The position numbers and the translations under genes are program-made. This document shows, in pieces, positions 55,598-63,798 of a DNA stretch of 64,000 bases. The notes beneath the pieces are model-generated. The model was not told the origin of the DNA. It ran no database searches and saw only the letters and a program-made list of their open reading frames with translations. Origin of the DNA: Brevinematales bacterium (GTDB taxonomy: Bacteria > Spirochaetota > Brevinematia > DTOW01); the NCBI GenBank assembly GCA_026415355.1, contig JAOAHF010000003.1, positions 1-64,000 on the forward strand, given 5' to 3'. Position 1 is the stretch's first letter. The number at the start of each line of letters is the position of its first letter.

Positions 55598-56189
55598 TTA
55601 TCTATTTAGAGGCAGTCCTTCACTTATGATAGTAACCACAATATGAGGTTTAAAACCTCTGTTTTTAAAGAGATTTTCTAGAGAAGATTTCAAAAACCAC
55701 AAAAAGTGGTGGAGAGAAAAATCTCTATCTAATGTAATGAAGAAACACAAAACTCTATTTCTGTTGGAAAATGTTCCTGAAATAATCCCATATTCATGAT
55801 GTAACATTTTTATACAATTGAAAAATTCTTGAACATCCGTTTGATGTTCTAAAACCTCAAAGAAAGTAATCATGTCAAACCTAATATTATTCCCAACAGC
55901 ATATGAAGTAAAATCTTTCAGTGACATAGGAAATAAGTTTTTTAGATTAAAATTTCTCATCGCTACATCTATACTCTTGAAGCTATGTAAACGCAATATA
56001 CCCAAAACCTTCACTTATGAAATTAAGAAATGACTTATTACACAGCCAATGTCTAAAACCTTATTTCTTTTTAACTTGCTTTTAACACCTTTAAGGGGAA
56101 ATTTTATGATTTCACTTTACATCCAAATTTAGCCCTCGATGCCAAAGAAAATACTCACCTATCTTTTAATCTTCGTATATATTTTTCAT
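55598..56189 (-). pseudogene. decayed class I SAM-dependent methyltransferase
   Basis: A once ~200-residue methyltransferase. An ATG at 56189 opens MKNIYED, then TAA; the frame continues KIGEYFLWHRGLNLDVK, then TGA with a frameshift near 56115. The SAM motif survives as NKVLDIGC, but the usual glycine that follows is lost, and a TAA comes soon after (ISHFLIS). The remaining 138 codons (from a GTG at 56014) keep DMITFFEVLEHQTDVQEF, HHEYGIISGTF and HHFLWFLKSSLENLF, typical of Methyltransf_23 proteins in glycan clusters. Several independent lesions show it is not functional. It sits beside the glycan genes at 56-58 kb. Confidence 0.72.
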
Positions 56190-56389
56190 AAACTCTAATG
56201 GTACCTAGAACTGGATATCACAATTACTACAATGGTACAACTTATACTCAAAGTTTAATGCTACCTTTAGTTCTTATAAACTTTTGCAAGTATACCAAAA
56301 CTAATGTTTACATGAATTCTTGACTTTGCTAGTTTACTACCACCAATTAAGGTGAAAACCAGAAAGTTACTTTTGTAAAATTAATCGAA

Positions 56390-57475
56390 ATGGTGTACTT
56401 TTTTGTAGGAACTGTGGCAGAATTTATAAAGGTATTCCCAGTTCTTAAAAGGATGGAAGATTGTAATATTAATTACGTTATTCTGGCTTCAGGTCAAAAT
56501 GATCTTAGTAAATCTGAGTTGAAGTATTTTTTGAGTAATTTCTCCCCTATCTATCTTTCGAAAGTACCTAAAAAGCAAAATGTAATAAGTCTAATGATAT
56601 GGTTTGTATCTTCACTAATCACAGGAATTATTAAATTGCGTAGAGTTTTCAAAAAAGGTGATATAGTTATAGTTCACGGAGACACTCTATCATCTTTGTT
56701 AGGTGCTATAATAACTAAGATGTTTAGCCTAAAGTTAGTTCACCTAGAAGCAGGTTTAAGATCCTATAATTTTTTTCGTCCATTTCCTGAGGAAATATGT
56801 AGAGTTCTAACGTCATTTTTAGCTGATGTAGCTTTGTGTCCTAACCAATGGGCTATGAATAACTTGAAGAGGGAAAGCCTAATAAAGATAAATACGTATA
56901 ATAATACACTTTATGAAAGTTGTAAATTTGCTTTAACACAGAATCCCGACAGTGATATAATTTCCAAGTTACCTCCAAAACCTTACTTTATATTCATAAC
57001 CCATAGACAGGAAAACATATATAATAAAAAAACAATCACCCAACTAGTATCTCTCGCTTTAGAATTTGCTAGCTATATGAATTGTGTCTTTGTTATTCAT
57101 TCCTCAACAATGGAAGTCTTAAAAAAACATAAACTCTTGGATAAAATAGAAAATACCAAGAACGTATATGTTTTCGAGAGAATACCTTATATAACTTTTA
57201 ATCATGTCTTAAAAAATTCAGAATTCATAATCACAGATGGGGGTAGTAATCAGGAAGAATCTTATTATCTTGGAAAGCCTTGTCTTATTCTTAGGAAGGA
57301 AACTGAAAGAATCGAAGGTTTAGGTAAGAATGTTGTTTTAAGCAAACTAGATTTTCAGATAATTCGCGACTTTATCACCAATTACAGGAACTATTCTTAC
57401 CCACCAATAGATGATGAGATGAACCCATCAGAAATAGTTGTTAACTTTCTAAGAAAACTAGAAAATCTTACTTAG
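56390..57475 (+). CDS. UDP-GlcNAc 2-epimerase (WecB) family protein
   Basis: A 361-residue enzyme expected to interconvert UDP-GlcNAc and UDP-ManNAc or a related sugar for surface polysaccharide. Signatures are VHGDTLSSLLGA, VHLEAGLRSYN, PEEICRVLTSFLADV, ITHRQENIY, ITDGGSNQEESYYLGKPCL and RKETERIEGLGKNVVL. The N-terminus is slightly divergent (FFVGTVAEFIKVFPVL, usually GTRPE), so its substrate may differ. TAAAAT lies 8 nt before the ATG, with no Shine-Dalgarno. Its stop is one base from a decayed gene fragment on the other strand. Confidence 0.85.
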   Translation: MVYFFVGTVAEFIKVFPVLKRMEDCNINYVILASGQNDLSKSELKYFLSNFSPIYLSKVPKKQNVISLMIWFVSSLITGIIKLRRVFKKGDIVIVHGDTLSSLLGAIITKMFSLKLVHLEAGLRSYNFFRPFPEEICRVLTSFLADVALCPNQWAMNNLKRESLIKINTYNNTLYESCKFALTQNPDSDIISKLPPKPYFIFITHRQENIYNKKTITQLVSLALEFASYMNCVFVIHSSTMEVLKKHKLLDKIENTKNVYVFERIPYITFNHVLKNSEFIITDGGSNQEESYYLGKPCLILRKETERIEGLGKNVVLSKLDFQIIRDFITNYRNYSYPPIDDEMNPSEIVVNFLRKLENLT

Positions 57476-57476
57476 T

Positions 57477-57665
57477 TTACATGTATCTTATTTTGCATGA
57501 CATAGAGATACAATCTCTTAGATCATCATACATATTCGGTTTTTGTACTACCCCAGGAAAATAATAAGTTTTGTATCCATTCTTGTTATGATAAATTTGT
57601 CTGTAGTTTGATACACAATACTGTTTTGGTGTAAAATATGGCTCGCATGAGCAAGATATTCTCTT
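57477..57665 (-). pseudogene. 3' remnant of an unknown gene
   Basis: A 63-codon frame, open from after a TAA at 57668 to a TAA at 57477. It has no usable start codon at its beginning but reads like protein: SCEPYFTPKQYC, YHNKNGYKTYYFPG, QKPNMYDDLRDCISMSC. It ends one base from the stop of the convergent epimerase gene, the usual tail-to-tail packing of real genes here. The 5' part has been lost, apparently replaced by the start of the glycosyltransferase gene on the other strand. Family unknown. Confidence 0.4.
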
Positions 57666-58699
57666 TTATAATACCGACGCTAAACTCTGAAAAAACTCTT
57701 AGATTATGTTTAAGTTCAATAGTAAATCAGACATTTGACAAAGACAAGATAGAAATAATTGTTGTAGATGGTGGATCGAAAGACAAGACTATAGAATTAG
57801 CAAAAGACTATGGAGCATTAGTTTTAGATAATCCTATGGTGCAACCAGAATACGCTAAATATAATATAGGAATACCCAATGCTCGAGGGGATTTTATCAT
57901 CTTCCTAGATTCTGATGAGGTTTTAGGTAATTTAAATACTCTGAGTGAAAGGTATAAAATTATTTCGAATTATCCTTACATTAAGCTTATTCTGTTTTCT
58001 GGTTATATAACACCGAATAACTCTCATCCTATTAATTATTATGTAAATAGTGTCGGGGATCCATTTGCTTTTTTTATTTACTCGAATGAAAAGAGTTTTG
58101 GGAAATTTTATGAAATGTCAAGAAAGTTTTACAACAGGGTAGAACATGAAAGCTTTATGGTACTAGATAAGTCCAAACTCAGGAAAAAGACGTTATTGCT
58201 AGATTTTGCCTCTTCAATAACTATTGATAGAAATATTTTAACTACTATTATAAATAATCTTGATACTAGACCTAACTTTTCTGAAGTTTTCTACAGGTAT
58301 CTAGAAACTAGCTATGAGGTATGTCTACCTAAAAATCAACCTGTAGTTCATTATTCATCTGACAGTATTAAAAGATATTTATCAAAGATCCAGTGGAAGA
58401 TAAATATAAACTTGTTGTTTAATGAGAAAGGAAATTCAAATTACGTACCTGCTGGTTTTGCTAAAAGAGAAAAAACTCTTACTTTCTTTGAAAGGTTAAA
58501 AAAATATTTATTCATACCATATTCTATCAGTGTTATTTTACCTCTCCTTGATGGGATAAGGTTATCGATAAGACATAAAAATTTGCACTTTATTCTGTTT
58601 CACACTTTTTTCTCCATTTATACATCTTTGTCAATCTTTGTTAAAATCTTAATGAAACTTTTTGGTGTAAAACCTATGCTTAAACCTTACGGCAAGTGA
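57647..58699 (+). CDS. family 2 glycosyltransferase
   Basis: A 350-residue inverting transferase, GT-A fold, for surface glycan synthesis. The N-terminus FSFIIPTLNSEKTLRLCLSSIVNQTF is typical, followed by VVDGGSKDKTIELAKDYG and the metal site FLDSDEVL. One hydrophobic segment near the C-terminus (about 290-330) may dock at the membrane. I start at 57647: TGTAAAAT ends 9 nt before it, and the in-frame ATG at 57638 directly abuts that -10 box and would need transcription upstream. The donor and acceptor are unknown. Confidence 0.85.
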   Translation: MSKIFSFIIPTLNSEKTLRLCLSSIVNQTFDKDKIEIIVVDGGSKDKTIELAKDYGALVLDNPMVQPEYAKYNIGIPNARGDFIIFLDSDEVLGNLNTLSERYKIISNYPYIKLILFSGYITPNNSHPINYYVNSVGDPFAFFIYSNEKSFGKFYEMSRKFYNRVEHESFMVLDKSKLRKKTLLLDFASSITIDRNILTTIINNLDTRPNFSEVFYRYLETSYEVCLPKNQPVVHYSSDSIKRYLSKIQWKININLLFNEKGNSNYVPAGFAKREKTLTFFERLKKYLFIPYSISVILPLLDGIRLSIRHKNLHFILFHTFFSIYTSLSIFVKILMKLFGVKPMLKPYGK

Positions 58700-58739
58700 T
58701 TAAAATTGTTTGTACATTTAATAATAACTCGCTTGTTTC

Positions 58740-58769
58740 TTGAATTTGTAATGATTTAGTTTTTATAAT
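58740..58769 (+). promoter_or_regulatory. promoter of the tRNA-Val/tRNA-Pro unit
   Basis: TTGAAT (58740-58745), an 18-nt spacer and TATAAT (58764-58769). Transcription would begin near 58776, nine bases before tRNA-Val. Confidence 0.6.
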
Positions 58770-58784
58770 AAACTATGTTGTTAA

Positions 58785-58858
58785 GGGCGGTTAGCTCAGT
58801 TGGTTAGAGCGCCACTTTGACGCAGTGGAGGCCAGAGGTTCGAATCCTCTACCGCCCA
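58785..58858 (+). tRNA. tRNA-Val (anticodon GAC)
   Basis: Acceptor GGGCGGT / ACCGCCC, D-arm GCTC/GAGC, anticodon stem CCACT/AGTGG with loop TTGACGC, T-arm AGAGG-TTCGAAT-CCTCT, discriminator A. The acceptor and T-arm are identical to tRNA-Val(TAC) at 54716. tRNA-Pro follows after 5 nt. Confidence 0.95.
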
Positions 58859-58863
58859 AAGGA

Positions 58864-58937
58864 CGGGATGTAGCGCAGCCTGGTAGCGCACACCCTTGGG
58901 GTGGGTGGGGTCGCTGGTTCAAATCCAGTCATCCCGA
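58864..58937 (+). tRNA. tRNA-Pro (anticodon GGG)
   Basis: Acceptor CGGGATG / CATCCCG, D-arm GCGC/GCGC, anticodon stem CACCC/GGGTG with loop TTGGGGT, T-arm GCTGG-TTCAAAT-CCAGT, discriminator A. Its 3' end overlaps the end of queG on the other strand by 8-9 nt. Confidence 0.94.
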
Positions 58938-59972
58938 CATTCTATCAATAGCCCATCTTGCTGTTTTAGATATAATCTCATCATCATCTTGTCTAAGTTT
59001 AGCTATCTCTTCGCATAATCTGCGAGCATTATTATTTACCGCTACTATTATTGCATTTCTAATAAGTCCTCTTCTACCTGCTCTTATGAAAGGTCTACCT
59101 TTGAAAAATTTTCTGAACTGGTTGTTACTTGGTATTTTCATAATCTCCTTTAAGTTCAAAAATGACATGACGCTATCCTTAAAATGACTGATTCTTGTAA
59201 GAAATTTCTTGATATAAAGCTGCTTATTGAAAGGACAAACTTCTTGACATATATCACACCCAAAGATCCAATCCCTCATCTTTAATGCTAGATCTTCAGG
59301 TATAATATTTTTGTATTCTATTGTTAGATAAGAGATACATTTCCTAGAATCTAGTATGTAAGCACCGAGTGCGTTTGTTGGACAGCTAGTTATACATTTT
59401 GTACAACTGCCACAACCTTTGAATTTAATTTCACTATCAGGTTCAATTTCAAGATTTGTTAAAACTTCACCAATAAAGAAAAATGAACCTAAGCGCAGAT
59501 TTATTACACAGGTATTTTTACCCTGAAATCCTAAACCGCTTGCAATGGCAAAACCCTTTTCATATATTGGAGTTGAGTCAGAAAAAATTCTATATTTAAA
59601 GTCTTCACCAATTTCTTTTTTCAAACGATCCACAAGTTCTTGTAACATAGATTTAATTACGAAGTGGTAATCTTTTCCCCATGCATACATACTTACTCTT
59701 CCGTACTCCTCAGAAGGAGAGTCAAATTTAGTCGAATTAAAATAACTTGCTCCAACCAAGATTATACTTCTAACCCAGTCTTCAATAAGTTCTGGATCAA
59801 ACCTTTTTTCACCATATCTTTTGAGGTACTCCATATCTCCATTGAATGAATTGGCAATCCAATTTGAATAGTTACAGGTAACATCGTTTTTTATTATAGG
59901 AGGAATCTTAGAAGAAAAAGATATGATATCGAAACCTACATCTAATGCAATTTCCTTTATTAAATTTTTCAT
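58929..59972 (-). CDS. queG: epoxyqueuosine reductase QueG
   Basis: A 347-residue cobalamin-dependent enzyme for the last step of queuosine synthesis in tRNA. Two [4Fe-4S] motifs are visible, CGSCTKCITSCPTNAL and CDICQEVCPFNK, plus an N-terminal DUF1730 region (YGRVSMYAWGKDYHFV) and a C-terminal helical repeat. The end codons (MSG-TGA) are antisense to the tRNA-Pro acceptor stem. There is no Shine-Dalgarno; a GC-rich hairpin stands 8 nt before the ATG. It lies downstream of rpsP and khpA on the same strand. Confidence 0.93.
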   Translation of the reverse strand: MKNLIKEIALDVGFDIISFSSKIPPIIKNDVTCNYSNWIANSFNGDMEYLKRYGEKRFDPELIEDWVRSIILVGASYFNSTKFDSPSEEYGRVSMYAWGKDYHFVIKSMLQELVDRLKKEIGEDFKYRIFSDSTPIYEKGFAIASGLGFQGKNTCVINLRLGSFFFIGEVLTNLEIEPDSEIKFKGCGSCTKCITSCPTNALGAYILDSRKCISYLTIEYKNIIPEDLALKMRDWIFGCDICQEVCPFNKQLYIKKFLTRISHFKDSVMSFLNLKEIMKIPSNNQFRKFFKGRPFIRAGRRGLIRNAIIVAVNNNARRLCEEIAKLRQDDDEIISKTARWAIDRMSG

Positions 59973-59980
59973 TCAAGATG

Positions 59981-60001
59981 TCCCGGGAGTTAAACCCGGG
60001 A
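59981..60001 (-). repeat. hairpin between khpA and queG
   Basis: TCCCGGG / CCCGGGA, a 7-bp stem with a 7-nt loop, starting 5 nt after the khpA stop and ending 8 nt before the queG ATG. No T-run follows on the minus strand. It may reduce read-through into queG or shield its start. Confidence 0.55.
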
Positions 60002-60006
60002 AAATT

Positions 60007-60243
60007 TTAGTCAAGTATTTCAAGTATTACCCTTCTACCGTTTTTCACAGCTACAGCACTTACTATTGTTCTTATGGCCTTAGCAATTCTACCCTTCTTA
60101 CCTATTATTTTGCCAATATCTTCACTCTTCACTTTTAGCTCAAGAATAGTAGACTTTTCCCCCTCAACTACTTTGAGGGATATATCTTCAGGGTAGTCAA
60201 CTAAAGATTTTACAATCTGCTCAACAAGATCCTTCTCTTTCAT
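60007..60243 (-). CDS. khpA: KH-domain RNA-binding protein KhpA
   Basis: A 78-residue single KH domain protein. The GKIIGKKGRIAKAIRTIV segment carries the GxxG RNA-binding loop. KhpA proteins bind RNA with KhpB/Jag and influence cell division and elongation in other bacteria. The gene follows rpsP by 22 nt, a very common neighbourhood (rpsP-khpA-rimM), although rimM and trmD are missing here and queG follows instead. Confidence 0.92.
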   Translation of the reverse strand: MKEKDLVEQIVKSLVDYPEDISLKVVEGEKSTILELKVKSEDIGKIIGKKGRIAKAIRTIVSAVAVKNGRRVILEILD

Positions 60244-60265
60244 AAACCACCTCTCTTAATGTTTT

Positions 60266-60508
60266 CTATTTTAATGACGATGACATTTTCCTAAACAAAC
60301 TTTCTACAGTTTCTGATGGTTTTGCACCGACAGAAATCCAGTAGTTATATCTCTCTGCATTTATGTAGAGTTTTTTACCCTCCATAGGAGAGTAGTAACC
60401 TAAACTCTCTATATAAGCACCATCTCTCTTCTTTTTTGAATCAACCGCAACTATTCTATAATATGGCCTATGCTTAGCCCCAAATCTCATCAGTCTTATC
60501 CTAACCAT
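60266..60508 (-). CDS. rpsP: 30S ribosomal protein S16
   Basis: An 80-residue basic ribosomal protein needed for 30S assembly. The N-terminus MVRIRLMRFGAKHRPYYRIVAVD and SLGYYSPMEGKKLYINAERYNYWISVGAKPSETV are diagnostic. I start at 60508; the frame can be read from a GTG two codons earlier, but AGGTGG places the ribosome on the ATG. First gene of an rpsP-khpA unit, with its own promoter. Confidence 0.96.
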   Translation of the reverse strand: MVRIRLMRFGAKHRPYYRIVAVDSKKKRDGAYIESLGYYSPMEGKKLYINAERYNYWISVGAKPSETVESLFRKMSSSLK

Positions 60509-60535
60509 ATCCACCTCTTTCAGATAATTGAGAGT

Positions 60536-60565
60536 ATTATAAAAAATAATTTAATACTTAATCAA
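60536..60565 (-). promoter_or_regulatory. promoter of rpsP
   Basis: On the minus strand, TTGATT (60560-60565), an 18-nt spacer and TATAAT (60536-60541), about 28 nt before the start codon. Confidence 0.6.
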
Positions 60566-60602
60566 ATTTATCAAAAATTTGTTTGCCTTTTATAAATATT
60601 GG

Positions 60603-61466
60603 CTAAGTTTGAATATTTAGTTTATCCTTGACTAGCTTTATAATTTTCTCCAAGTCTATTTCGTTATCTTTGAGATGGAATACATTTTCTTCTCCTGGGA
60701 AGTTATTATTCGTGACATCCCTTGAGAATGAGTTTATGGAATTTAGTATGGTCTCATAAAGATTAGCATAAAACATAGCATGTTTAGGTTTAAAATCTGG
60801 CATAACACCTAACATATCACTTATTACGAGCACTTGTCCGTCGCAATATCTACCTGCTCCTATTCCTATCGTCGGTATCTTGAGATTTTGTGACAAGACT
60901 TTTGCTACTTCTTCAGGTACTAATTCTAAAACTATTCCAAAACACCCTTGCTCTTGTAGTGTAAAAGCATCTTCAAACAATCTTTGAATAGAAATTTCAT
61001 CTTTTGCCTGCAATTTATACCCACCTGTTATATTTAGACTTTGAGGAGTAAGCCCTAAGTGCCCCATAACAGGAATATCTGCATCAATGATTGCCTTTAT
61101 TTTATCAATTACTCTTTTTCCACCTTCTACTTTAACAATATTAGCCCCTGCTTTTACTAATCTACCAGCATTTATCACGGCCTCTCTTGTTGAGGCTTGA
61201 TACGATAGAAACGGCATGTCTGAAACTAATAATTTTCTACCATTTAACCCTCTAGCAACTGCTTCGGTATGCTCTATCATTTGTCTCATTGATACTTTTA
61301 GAGTAGAACTGTATCCATATACTACCATACCAAGAGAATCCCCAACTAGAACTACATCTATATCAGATTCGCTAACAATTTTGGCAGTACTATAATCGTA
61401 GCAAGTCAACATTACGATTTTTTTACCATTATTTTTGAATTCTAGAAGATCTCTTGGTGAAATCAT
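60603..61466 (-). CDS. panB: 3-methyl-2-oxobutanoate hydroxymethyltransferase
   Basis: A 287-residue enzyme making ketopantoate, the first step of pantothenate synthesis. Signatures are MLTCYDYSTAKIVSESDIDVVLVGDSLGMVVYG, the metal and substrate region DMPFLSYQ, NIVKVEGG, MGHLGLTPQS and GIGAGRYCDGQVLV. Length is normal. The ATGA junction with panD means the pathway's two arms are translationally coupled; panC, which joins them, is elsewhere. Confidence 0.95.
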   Translation of the reverse strand: MISPRDLLEFKNNGKKIVMLTCYDYSTAKIVSESDIDVVLVGDSLGMVVYGYSSTLKVSMRQMIEHTEAVARGLNGRKLLVSDMPFLSYQASTREAVINAGRLVKAGANIVKVEGGKRVIDKIKAIIDADIPVMGHLGLTPQSLNITGGYKLQAKDEISIQRLFEDAFTLQEQGCFGIVLELVPEEVAKVLSQNLKIPTIGIGAGRYCDGQVLVISDMLGVMPDFKPKHAMFYANLYETILNSINSFSRDVTNNNFPGEENVFHLKDNEIDLEKIIKLVKDKLNIQT

Positions 61467-61813
61467 AGTCGTTTTTTAGGTTGATTATCTTCTTCGAGTA
61501 TTAATATCTTCGGTGATACATTCTCTTCTGGGCTAACAAGACAAAAACTCGCTATAATAACTTTGTCTCCTTTATAAGCTAACCTAGCAGAAGCACCATT
61601 TAGTGTTATTCTTCTACTACCCTTGGGTTCTTTTATGATATAAGTCTCAAATCTCTTTCCATTAGTTATGTTCCACACATGTACTTTTTCAAATTCTGAA
61701 AGCCCCACTATTTCCATTAATTCTTCGTCTATACCTATACTACCTTCATAGTCTAATAATGTTTCTGTAATAGTAGCATTGTGTATTTTAGATTTAAGTT
61801 TTTGTACTAACAT
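61463..61813 (-). CDS. panD: aspartate 1-decarboxylase (pro-enzyme)
   Basis: A 116-residue pro-enzyme that cleaves itself between Gly24 and Ser25 (DYEGSIGID) to form a pyruvoyl group, then decarboxylates aspartate to beta-alanine for pantothenate. The RRITLNGASARLAYKGDKVIIASF barrel region is conserved. It overlaps panB by 4 nt and follows the small membrane protein gene by 2 nt, so all three probably form one operon. Confidence 0.95.
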   Translation of the reverse strand: MLVQKLKSKIHNATITETLLDYEGSIGIDEELMEIVGLSEFEKVHVWNITNGKRFETYIIKEPKGSRRITLNGASARLAYKGDKVIIASFCLVSPEENVSPKILILEEDNQPKKRL

Positions 61814-61815
61814 AG

Positions 61816-62007
61816 CTATTCAAATTTTGAAGCTAAACTCCAAAATATAGTCACAACTCCCAATAACAAAAGTGCAGATGCTATGAGTGCAGGGATTCCA
61901 TGATAGCTTGGCCCAACAGAAGCTACTGCTATTAAACCAGAAAAAAGTATTCCTATGCCAAAGAATAACATTTTCCAGTTTTTGTCGTTCATGTATTTCT
62001 TATCCAT
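61816..62007 (-). CDS. small two-helix membrane protein
   Basis: A 63-residue protein with a charged N-terminus and two hydrophobic helices (about 12-30 and 38-58). The ribosome binding site is GGAGGT. It is the first gene of the panD-panB unit. It may resemble DUF3098-like small membrane proteins, but I cannot confirm that. The function, and whether it is linked to pantothenate, is unknown. Confidence 0.6.
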   Translation of the reverse strand: MDKKYMNDKNWKMLFFGIGILFSGLIAVASVGPSYHGIPALIASALLLLGVVTIFWSLASKFE

Positions 62008-62192
62008 GCATTTTACCTCCGAGTAGATAATATATTATAAACAAAAAGTTTCCGTTTTTCTAAATTCTCCCACTATTGTGAATTCGAAATTTTTCAGCAT
62101 TACAGTAGTTTACAAACAGTTAGACTGTTTCTGATTAATAACTTTAAACTTGCCAAAAGAGATGTTCCTTATTTAGGATTTTTGCGGACAAA

Positions 62193-63470
62193 ATGTTAAA
62201 AGTTATATTAAATAGGATTGTATCTCTAATAAAATCATTTACCCTTAAACAGGAGTATGTAGACCTGATTATCGAATACTTTAAAAGTGCGATAAATTTT
62301 GGAAGAATACAAAGATACGTTATAAGACAATTTCTGATAACTTTTTTAGTTTCCTCTTTTTCACTAACTATTCTTGCTGTTGTTTTTAATTTAGTCATGG
62401 ATATAACTTGGTTTTTGGCAAATCCTGATGTCTTGAGGACTAAGTTCAATTACATAGTACTTGTTTATGTATTGAGAGGACCTCATCTCTACACATACTT
62501 GGCACCATTGTGTATGCTTATAAGTATTTCTTATGTAGTATCGAGAATGTCAAGAAATTTTGAACTCGTTGCGATAGTTAATTCGGGTATTAGTTTAAGA
62601 CATTTGTTCGCACCTTTTATCTTGGTCACAATTTTTCTATCTTTGTTATATTTTATATTCCTTGATCAGGTTGTAACACTAGCAGGTAAAGAGTCTAGGA
62701 AAATTGAGAGAATAAATGTTTGGAATGATATGAGTTTTCTTGATAATGAATATCTAGAAAACCTTAAGGAACCAATAAAGAGTCAAAATAAACTGATTAC
62801 TTATACTGAAATAGGGTTTATCTCAAGAGATGGAAGAATGAAAGATGTGAAGATAAAGAAATTTTACGACGATTTAGGTAATATTGATTTCACAACAAGA
62901 AGCTTTGAAGGAGGTCTTATACAATACACCATTACAGCATCCTTAGGAGTTTGGAGTAATGAAATATCTAATTGGGTTCTATACGACGTAGAGGTAATAG
63001 AATTTGATAAGAGAACAGAAGTAATTTCTAGACAAAGAATCAAAGAATATATACCTCCATTTAGGTTGGATAATCCTAGTTTCTTTTTTCCAAAAAAGTA
63101 TGATTTTATGTTTTTAACGATGTCCGAGATGAGAGAGGAGATAGATAAGTCTCTTGGAGCAAAATTTGCTTTTGAAGGTGGTAATTATTACCGAAGGCTG
63201 GTTCAAATGCTTTCAAGGCCTAGTATTTCTTTTTCATTACTTATATCTGCTCTTATATCTCTAGGATTTGTTTCAGTGGTATCAAGAAATTTAACTTTCA
63301 TTAATATGGTGTTTAATTCAGTAATTAGGTATGTGTTGTATTTTATAACTTTTCTAGGTGGAGTTTGGCTGGGAGAAAATAGAATACTACCACCTGTCAT
63401 CGCCGTATGGATACCTAATGTAACTTTTTTATCCTATGCTATATATCTAAATTACAGAGTTAGGACCTAA
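62193..63470 (+). CDS. LptF/LptG family LPS export permease
   Basis: A 425-residue inner-membrane permease of the YjgP/YjgQ family, which with LptB extracts lipopolysaccharide for the outer membrane. Six helices are arranged three before and three after a large periplasmic beta-jellyroll (about 165-330). RYVIRQFLITFLVSSFS begins the permease core, and FELVAIVNSGISLRHLFAPFI is the conserved coupling region. The ~45 residues before the core are extra for the family, so the true start could be further downstream. The partner LptF or LptG gene is not in the window. Confidence 0.85.
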   Translation: MLKVILNRIVSLIKSFTLKQEYVDLIIEYFKSAINFGRIQRYVIRQFLITFLVSSFSLTILAVVFNLVMDITWFLANPDVLRTKFNYIVLVYVLRGPHLYTYLAPLCMLISISYVVSRMSRNFELVAIVNSGISLRHLFAPFILVTIFLSLLYFIFLDQVVTLAGKESRKIERINVWNDMSFLDNEYLENLKEPIKSQNKLITYTEIGFISRDGRMKDVKIKKFYDDLGNIDFTTRSFEGGLIQYTITASLGVWSNEISNWVLYDVEVIEFDKRTEVISRQRIKEYIPPFRLDNPSFFFPKKYDFMFLTMSEMREEIDKSLGAKFAFEGGNYYRRLVQMLSRPSISFSLLISALISLGFVSVVSRNLTFINMVFNSVIRYVLYFITFLGGVWLGENRILPPVIAVWIPNVTFLSYAIYLNYRVRT

Positions 63471-63482
63471 AAAATTTGTTTA

Positions 63483-63791
63483 TTAGTACACTGATGATAT
63501 TAACCATTCAAGATATTCCTGATTTACGTTCTCAACGTCAAGTGCAACTATTTCGGGAACTGTATAAGGGTGGTTCGCTTTTATAAAATCTTTGAGTTTT
63601 TCGAAGAAGTCTTTTCTGGTTTTTATAATCAATAAATCTTCAGTATCTCTTTCAATGTTACCCTTCCAATGATAAATGCTTTTTACTCCTGATACTATAT
63701 TTACACAACCAGCTAGTCTAGAATTTATTATTTTATCTGCTAGCTCTTCTCCTTTACCGGTTGGTATAGTACATAAAACTACTACCATCAT
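63483..63791 (-). CDS. cutA: CutA-like divalent-cation tolerance protein
   Basis: A 102-residue trimeric protein of the CutA1 family, linked to copper and other metal tolerance, though its true role is unsettled. Signatures are VVVLCTIPTGKGEELADKII, RLAGCVNIVSGVKSIYHWKGNI, and HPYTVPEIVALDV. A strong promoter sits 7 nt before the ATG (63789-63791) without a Shine-Dalgarno, so the mRNA is probably leaderless. It is convergent with the lptF/G gene at 12 nt. Confidence 0.93.
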   Translation of the reverse strand: MMVVVLCTIPTGKGEELADKIINSRLAGCVNIVSGVKSIYHWKGNIERDTEDLLIIKTRKDFFEKLKDFIKANHPYTVPEIVALDVENVNQEYLEWLISSVY

Positions 63792-63798
63792 GTATGAT

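Noticed and set aside
58825-59187. 120-residue + strand frame spanning tRNA-Pro and queG
   Set aside because: It is made of translated tRNA and queG antisense, with no ribosome binding site.
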